This document shows positions 59,456 through 64,000 of a DNA stretch of 64,000 bases, one piece after another. Below the pieces are notes generated by a model. The model was not told the DNA's origin. It ran no database searches and saw nothing but the letters and a program-made list of their open reading frames with translations. This stretch comes from an uncultured Prevotella sp. GTDB lineage: Bacteria > Bacteroidota > Bacteroidia > Bacteroidales > Bacteroidaceae. The stretch lies in contig CAMKRS010000007.1 in assembly GCA_946415245.1 (NCBI GenBank), positions 22,286 to 86,285 on the forward strand, read 5' to 3'. Made by a program: the position numbers and the translations under genes. Numbering within the stretch: position 1 is the stretch's first letter; every line of letters begins with the position of its first letter.

Positions 59456-61300
59456 ATGTGTGGAATCGTTGGATATATCGGTAAGAAAGAGGCTTTCCCC
59501 ATTCTGATAAAAGGTCTCCGCCGTTTGGAGTATCGTGGTTATGACTCAGCCGGTGTGGCGCTGATCAATGATGATGGGGAGCTGAATGTCTATAAGGCCA
59601 AGGGTAAGGTGGATAATCTCTGCGAGTACTGCAGCGACAAGAATGTAAGCGGTACCGTTGGCATCGCCCATACCCGTTGGGCAACACATGGTGAACCCTC
59701 TTCGCGCAATGCCCACCCCCATTACTCGCAGTCGCACAATCTGGCTATTATCCACAACGGCATCATCGAGAACTATGCCGATATCAAGGAGAAACTGAAG
59801 GAAAAGAATGTTCAGTTCAAGAGTGATACCGATACCGAGGTATTGGTGCAGCTCATCGAATATGTGATGGTGAAGAAGCATCTCCCGCTGTTGGAGGCTA
59901 TTCAGGTGGCCCTTTATCAGGTGATTGGTGCCTACGCCATAGCCGTACTCGACAAGCGTAACCCCGATCAGATTGTGGCTGCCCGTAAGCAGAGTCCGCT
60001 GGTGGTGGGTATCGGCGAGGATGAGTTCTTTATCGGTTCCGACGCTAGTCCGATTGTGGAGTACACTGATAAGGTGGTGTATCTCGAAGATGGTAACATC
60101 GCGGTGATCAAGCGTGGTGAGGAGATGCATGTGCTGAGCATCCTCGGTGAGGAACAGGAACTGAAAGTGAAGACCGTCGACATCGATCTCGGACAGATAG
60201 AGAAGGGTGGTTATCCCCACTTTATGTTGAAGGAAATCTTCGAGCAGCCCGAGTGTCTGACGAACTGTATGCGTGGTCGTGTAAATCTTGAAGCAGACCA
60301 CGTAACTCTCTCGGCGTTAATTGATTACCGTCGTGAGATGTTGAACGCTAAGCGCGTTATCATCGTGGCCTGCGGAACCTCTTGGCATGCAGGACTGATC
60401 GGTAAACAGATGATAGAAACCTTCTGTCGTATTCCCGTTGAAGTGGAGTATGCCTCAGAGTTCAGATACCGTAATCCCGTCGTCGGAAAGGGTGATGTGG
60501 TGATTGCCATCTCACAGAGTGGTGAGACTGCCGACACGTTAGCAGCTGTACAACTGGCCAAGGATCGCGGTGCCTTTATCTATGGTATCTGTAATGCCAT
60601 CGGTAGCAGCATCCCCAGAGCCACCGATACCGGTACATATATCCACGTGGGACCTGAGATTGGTGTGGCTTCTACGAAAGCCTTCACGGGTCAGGTGACG
60701 GTGCTCACGATGATTGCTTTAGCAATGGGTGAGGCCAAGGGTACCATCCACCGTGACGAGTATCTGCGTGTGGTGAAGGGTCTGAGCGAGATTCCCGTGA
60801 AGATCCGTGAGGTACTGCAGACCAACGACAAGGTGGCCGACCTCGCACGTACTTTTACCTATGCCCACAACTTCCTCTATCTGGGACGTGGTTACTCCTA
60901 TCCCGTTGCTTTGGAGGGTGCCCTGAAACTGAAGGAGATCTCGTATATCCATGCTGAGGGTTATCCTGCTGCGGAGATGAAACATGGTCCGATTGCACTT
61001 ATCGATTCGGATATGCCCGTAGTGGTGATTGCCACCCATAACGCCATGTATGAGAAGGTGCTGTCGAACATTCAAGAGATCAAAGCCCGTCAGGGTAGGG
61101 TGATCGCCCTCGTCTCGAAAGGCGACGATACCATCTCAAAGGTGGCTGATGAAGTCATTGAGCTGCCTGATATCTTAGAGTGTCTCGAACCGCTGGTGGC
61201 TACGATCCCCCTGCAACTGCTGGCCTATCATGTGGCGGTATGCAAAGGAAAGAACGTTGACCAGCCCAGAAACCTCGCAAAGAGCGTCACTGTGGAGTAA
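59456..61300 (+). CDS. glmS: Glutamine-fructose-6-phosphate aminotransferase (isomerizing)
   Basis: 614 residues. Cys2 of MCGIVGYIG is the glutaminase nucleophile; LRRLEYRGYDSAGVA; two SIS domains (CGTSWHAGLIGKQMIE, SQSGETADTLAAVQLAK, GRGYSYPVALEGALKLKEI); C-terminal NLAKSVTVE. Makes glucosamine-6-phosphate for cell wall precursors. No glmS riboswitch-like ribozyme is seen in the 32 bases upstream. Confidence 0.97.
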   Translation: MCGIVGYIGKKEAFPILIKGLRRLEYRGYDSAGVALINDDGELNVYKAKGKVDNLCEYCSDKNVSGTVGIAHTRWATHGEPSSRNAHPHYSQSHNLAIIHNGIIENYADIKEKLKEKNVQFKSDTDTEVLVQLIEYVMVKKHLPLLEAIQVALYQVIGAYAIAVLDKRNPDQIVAARKQSPLVVGIGEDEFFIGSDASPIVEYTDKVVYLEDGNIAVIKRGEEMHVLSILGEEQELKVKTVDIDLGQIEKGGYPHFMLKEIFEQPECLTNCMRGRVNLEADHVTLSALIDYRREMLNAKRVIIVACGTSWHAGLIGKQMIETFCRIPVEVEYASEFRYRNPVVGKGDVVIAISQSGETADTLAAVQLAKDRGAFIYGICNAIGSSIPRATDTGTYIHVGPEIGVASTKAFTGQVTVLTMIALAMGEAKGTIHRDEYLRVVKGLSEIPVKIREVLQTNDKVADLARTFTYAHNFLYLGRGYSYPVALEGALKLKEISYIHAEGYPAAEMKHGPIALIDSDMPVVVIATHNAMYEKVLSNIQEIKARQGRVIALVSKGDDTISKVADEVIELPDILECLEPLVATIPLQLLAYHVAVCKGKNVDQPRNLAKSVTVE

Positions 61301-61334
61301 AATCGGCCAAAAAATGGCCTAAAATTAAAAAAAG

Positions 61335-61371
61335 TAATGCAATTATTTGGAATTTTCAGATAATTGCATTA
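61335..61371. promoter_or_regulatory. 12-bp palindrome over the kinase promoter
   Basis: TAATGCAATTAT (61335-61346) and ATAATTGCATTA (61360-61371) are exact inverted repeats around a 13-base spacer. The arms reach into the -33 (61346) and -7 (61370) elements. Read as RNA, the stem is followed by TTTTT and could end glmS transcription. Confidence 0.65.
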
Positions 61372-61377
61372 TTTTTG
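61346..61377 (+). promoter_or_regulatory. Promoter of the receiver-histidine kinase gene
   Basis: TTTG (61346-61349), 20 bases, TATTTTTG (61370-61377). It overlaps the TTG at 61375, which rules out that codon as the start. Confidence 0.8.
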
Positions 61378-61413
61378 CATTTCGAAAAGGTATTAAAGCT
61401 ACCAACTATCTAT

Positions 61414-62559
61414 ATGGATACAGGAGAATCTCTAGTTTCAAATATAAACTGTCCGGATTTTAAGATTCTGATAGTCGACGATGTGATGAGCAATGTCTTG
61501 TTGCTTAAAATCCTTCTTACCAATGAGAAATTCCAGGTATGTACTGCCAACTGCGGTAAGGCCTGTATCGAGCAGACTCGCGCGGAACATCCCGACCTGA
61601 TATTGCTCGATGTGATGATGCCGGATATGTCGGGTTTCGACACCGCAGTCATCATGAAGAAGGATCCTGAGATGAAAGACATACCCATCATCTTCCTCAC
61701 AGCCCTTAACACCCCGCAAGACCTGGTTCACGGATTCCAGGTGGGTGCGAGCGACTTCTTGACAAAGCCCTTCAACAAGGAGGAGTTGTTGATGCGTGTG
61801 AAACAGCAGATATCACTGGTGGCTGCCAAGCGTATCATTGAGAAGCAGAATGCAGAGTTGAAGGCCACGCTGAGCAACCGCGACAAGATGTATTCGGTGA
61901 TTGCCCATGACCTGCGTTCACCGATGGCCAGCATCCGTATGGTGCTCAACCTCGTGGTGCAGTCGGCATCGCCAGAGACCGTAGGTCCTGAACTGTTTAT
62001 GTTGCTCGACCAGGCAAACCGAGAGTCTGAGGAGGTTCACGACCTGTTGGACAACCTGCTGAAATGGACGAAGAGCCAGACGGGTCGTCTGACGGTGGTA
62101 TTGCAGGATCTGGATCTGATGGATATCGTACCAGGTGTGGTGGAGATCTTCGAGATGATTGCCCAGACCAAGCATATCACCCTCGAACTGGTAAAGCCAG
62201 AGTCGCCTTTGAAGGTGAATGCCGACAACGATATGTTGAAGACCGTACTGCGTAACTTCATGTCGAACGCCATCAAGTTCTCACCTGAGAATTCCACCAT
62301 TCAGATCATCATGGCTCAGGAGGGCGATTTCGCCAAGGTGAGTGTGAAAGACCAGGGTGTGGGTATCGCAGCCGATCGTCTCGATTCCATCTTCCATAAG
62401 GGCGAGACCACTTACGGTACTGGTGGTGAGGAAGGCTCCGGACTGGGCTTGCAGCTCTGTCAGGACTTTGCCCGCAAGAATGGTGGCGACTGCTACGTGG
62501 AGTCTGTCGAAGGTCAGGGTTCTACCTTCAGTTTTACCGTTCCACTCAAAAAAGACTGA
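61414..62559 (+). CDS. Receiver-histidine kinase hybrid protein
   Basis: 381 residues from ATG 61414. Receiver domain first (about 15-130): DD at 22-23, phospho-acceptor Asp66 in LILLDVMMP, Lys118 in FLTKPF. A coiled-coil linker, then HisKA with His165 in SVIAHDLRSPMAS and a HATPase domain (NFMSNAIKFSPENS, VKDQGVGIA, GSGLGLQL). No membrane segment or sensor domain, so it is cytosolic and probably gets its signal by phosphotransfer. No output DNA-binding domain. Its stop overlaps the nspC start (TGATG). Confidence 0.93.
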   Translation: MDTGESLVSNINCPDFKILIVDDVMSNVLLLKILLTNEKFQVCTANCGKACIEQTRAEHPDLILLDVMMPDMSGFDTAVIMKKDPEMKDIPIIFLTALNTPQDLVHGFQVGASDFLTKPFNKEELLMRVKQQISLVAAKRIIEKQNAELKATLSNRDKMYSVIAHDLRSPMASIRMVLNLVVQSASPETVGPELFMLLDQANRESEEVHDLLDNLLKWTKSQTGRLTVVLQDLDLMDIVPGVVEIFEMIAQTKHITLELVKPESPLKVNADNDMLKTVLRNFMSNAIKFSPENSTIQIIMAQEGDFAKVSVKDQGVGIAADRLDSIFHKGETTYGTGGEEGSGLGLQLCQDFARKNGGDCYVESVEGQGSTFSFTVPLKKD

Positions 62560-63698
62560 TGGCTACACCTATTTATATTATAGAAGAACAGAAACTTCGC
62601 CGCAACCTCAGGCTCATCTCTGACGTTGCGGCGAAAGCCAATATAGAGATCATCCTTGCCTTCAAGGCCTTTGCCCTGTGGAAGACGTTTCCCATCTTCC
62701 GCGAGTATATCCATGCTACCACCGCCAGTTCACTGTCGGAGGCCCGTCTGGCTTTCGAGGAGTTTGGTGCACCTGCCCACACGTATTCGCCAGCCTATAC
62801 CGACGACGAGATCGATGAGATCATCCGTTGTTCGTCGCATCTCACCTTCAACTCGCTGTCGCAGTATCAGCGCTATCATGAGCGGGCCAAGGGTGTGTCA
62901 CTGGGATTGCGGGTGAATCCGGAGTATTCCGAAGTGGGCACCTTGCTGTATAACCCCTGTGCACCAGGCACACGTTTTGGTGTGACAGCCGATAAGCTGC
63001 CTGAGCAGTTGCCTGCGGAAATCGAGGGCTTCCACTGTCATTGTCATTGTGAGAGTGGGGCAGATGTGTTCCAGAGAACGCTGGTGCATATCGAGGAGAA
63101 ATTTGCCCGCTGGTTCCCGCAACTGAAATGGATCAACTTTGGCGGTGGCCATCTGATGACGCGCAAGGACTATGATGTCGACCTGCTCATTCGGATGATG
63201 AACGACTTCCATCAGCGTTATCCCTGGCTGAAGGTCATCCTGGAACCCGGCAGTGCCTTTGCCTGGCAGACGGGACCCTTGGTGGCGCATGTGGTGGATA
63301 TCGTCGAGGACAAGGGTATCAAGACTGCCATTCTCGATGTGAGCTTCACTTGTCATATGCCCGATTGCTTGGAGATGCCGTATTATCCTGATGTCCGTGG
63401 GGCGGAGCATTTGGAGGAATCTTCGGAGTACTCGGAGTATTCGGAGTATTCCGATTATCGCTACCGCCTGGGCGGAAATAGCTGCCTGAGTGGTGACTTC
63501 ATGGGCTCCTGGCAGTTTGATCACGAGTTGCAGATCGGCGAGGAGATCATCTTCGAGGATATGATCCATTACACGACTGTCAAGACCAACACTTTTAACG
63601 GTGTCACCCATCCCTCGATCGCACTGTTGCATGAGGACGGAACATTGGAGGTTTTGCGCCGATTTGGCTACGAAGACTATCGAAATCGGATGGATTGA
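62559..63698 (+). CDS. nspC: Carboxynorspermidine decarboxylase
   Basis: 379 residues, alanine racemase-type barrel of the LysA/SpeC fold. PLP lysine in ILAFKAFALW near residue 29 and FHCHCHCESGADVF near 157; GGGHLMTRKDY; the second active-site Cys in GNSCLSGDFMGSW. Makes norspermidine or spermidine by the carboxy-route used in the gut Bacteroidetes. A 9-mer DNA repeat (63423-63458) codes for SEYSEYSEYSDY in a loop between VRGAEH and YRYRLGG. Confidence 0.93.
   Translation: MATPIYIIEEQKLRRNLRLISDVAAKANIEIILAFKAFALWKTFPIFREYIHATTASSLSEARLAFEEFGAPAHTYSPAYTDDEIDEIIRCSSHLTFNSLSQYQRYHERAKGVSLGLRVNPEYSEVGTLLYNPCAPGTRFGVTADKLPEQLPAEIEGFHCHCHCESGADVFQRTLVHIEEKFARWFPQLKWINFGGGHLMTRKDYDVDLLIRMMNDFHQRYPWLKVILEPGSAFAWQTGPLVAHVVDIVEDKGIKTAILDVSFTCHMPDCLEMPYYPDVRGAEHLEESSEYSEYSEYSDYRYRLGGNSCLSGDFMGSWQFDHELQIGEEIIFEDMIHYTTVKTNTFNGVTHPSIALLHEDGTLEVLRRFGYEDYRNRMD
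63423..63458 (+). repeat. 9-mer repeat TCGGAGTAT inside nspC
   Basis: TCGGAGTAC TCGGAGTAT TCGGAGTAT TCCGATTAT, the reverse complement of the repeat in tsaD. In frame it gives (SEY)3-SDY. Confidence 0.8.
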
Positions 63699-63761
63699 GA
63701 CTTCCGAAACGCCGTTTTTTCGATAAAATGGCACTTTTTCAGAAAAAAAATCCTCAAAAAG

Positions 63762-63792
63762 TTTGTCAGTTCCAAAAAAAGCATTACCTTTG
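63762..63792 (+). promoter_or_regulatory. Promoter of the tRNA genes
   Basis: TTTG (63762-63765), 19 bases, TACCTTTG (63785-63792). A leader of about 35 bases precedes tRNA-Gly. Confidence 0.8.
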
Positions 63793-63833
63793 CATCCGCA
63801 TTCAGGGGAATGCACTTTAAAAGGATAAAAAAT

Positions 63834-63906
63834 GCGGAAATAGCTCAGTTGGTAGAGCACAACCTTGCCAAGGTTGGGGTCGCGGGTCCGAGTCCCGTTT
63901 TCCGCT
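63834..63906 (+). tRNA. tRNA-Gly (GCC)
   Basis: 73 bases with cloverleaf: acceptor GCGGAAA/TTTCCGC, D arm GCTC/GAGC, anticodon arm CAACC-TTGCCAA-GGTTG with anticodon GCC, T arm GCGGG/CCCGT. CCA is not encoded. Confidence 0.95.
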
Positions 63907-63956
63907 CACTTGTTGAACAAAAAAGAGACATTTGGGAATGGCCTAAATGATAAAAT

Positions 63957-64000
63957 GCCCAGGTGGCGGAATTGGTAGACGCGCACGTTTCAGGTGCGTG
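63957..64000 (+). tRNA. tRNA-Leu (CAG), 5' part
   Basis: Starts GCCCAGGTGGCGGAATTGG with the class II D arm; anticodon loop TTCAGGT in the stem CACGT/GCGTG gives anticodon CAG. The window ends just past the anticodon stem. Lies 50 bases after tRNA-Gly, probably the same transcript. Confidence 0.88.

Noticed and set aside
61375..61413. TTG start at 61375 for the kinase
   Set aside because: The codon lies in the -7 element TATTTTTG; ATG 61414 is the better start.

Overview
The window is a chromosomal stretch from a Bacteroidales bacterium, most likely a member of the Prevotellaceae. The evidence is Bacteroidetes-type promoters (TTTG, about 20 bases, then TAnnTTTG), no use of Shine-Dalgarno spacing, TonB/LruC/Bat-type genes, DUF4295 after rpmB-rpmG, and signal peptides built from the TATTCAC heptamer. 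The genus is inferred, not proven.

Layout. 1-1.8 kb: the 3' end of an Omp85-type outer membrane protein and a metallo-beta-lactamase fold hydrolase. 1.9-8.2 kb: a leucine/isoleucine operon (leuA, leuC, leuD, a second LeuA/CimA-type synthase, leuB) behind what looks like a complete transcription attenuator with a 28-residue leader peptide. 8.2-10.7 kb: two convergent TPR genes separated by a perfect 26-bp palindrome. 10.9-16.2 kb: an AT-rich protease and inhibitor island (DUF3244-like protein, two C10 cysteine peptidases, a lipoprotein, a serpin). 16.3-16.5 kb: a candidate structured RNA. 16.5-20.7 kb: a small phage- or satellite-like island (VapE P-loop protein, short HTH protein, HU-like protein with a long repeat-filled leader, a 34-residue smalltalk protein, amidase). 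20.8-23.4 kb (minus): biotin carrier, a small conserved protein, carboxyltransferase and methylmalonyl-CoA epimerase for the propionate pathway. 23.5-28.0 kb (minus): LruC-domain lipoprotein and TonB-dependent receptor. 28.2-32.0 kb: one 1282-residue reading frame that joins a GH9 cellulase to a complete 5'-nucleotidase. 32.1-33.6 kb (minus): ECF sigma factor, probable anti-sigma factor and a Spy-like periplasmic protein. 33.7-40.8 kb: map-tsaD-cinA, then rpmB-rpmG-DUF4295, then ftsY-rimO-HU-HU/LysM. 40.9-51.3 kb: moxR-bat aerotolerance-type operon with fused batBC and batDE, followed by PAP2 phosphatase and queA. 51.3-53.0 kb (minus): SPOUT methyltransferase and prmA. 53.1-55.8 kb: a Trp/Tyr-rich secreted protein and a FadL-like porin. 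55.9-61.3 kb: iorA-iorB-aminotransferase and glmS. 61.4-63.7 kb: receiver-histidine kinase and nspC. 63.8-64.0 kb: tRNA-Gly(GCC) and the start of tRNA-Leu(CAG).

The strongest unexplained signal runs through the whole window: a dispersed family of 28-bp elements, each made of four 7-bp units (usually GTGAATA). At least eight copies occur. Six lie in intergenic junctions inside operons, always with the stop-rich strand in sense, and often supply the upstream stop codon. Two lie antisense inside genes and encode the hydrophobic core of signal peptides. Sequence-unrelated repeats with the same four-by-seven design occur before the HU-like gene and twice inside prmA. Other short-period repeats (9-mers, 11-mers) are inserted in tsaD, nspC, queA and a TPR gene. 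Other items worth attention are the attenuator, the GH9-nucleotidase fusion, the iteron-like array before the HU-like gene, the RAYT/REP-like palindromes and a T9 tract that puts a C10 peptidase out of frame with its natural signal peptide.
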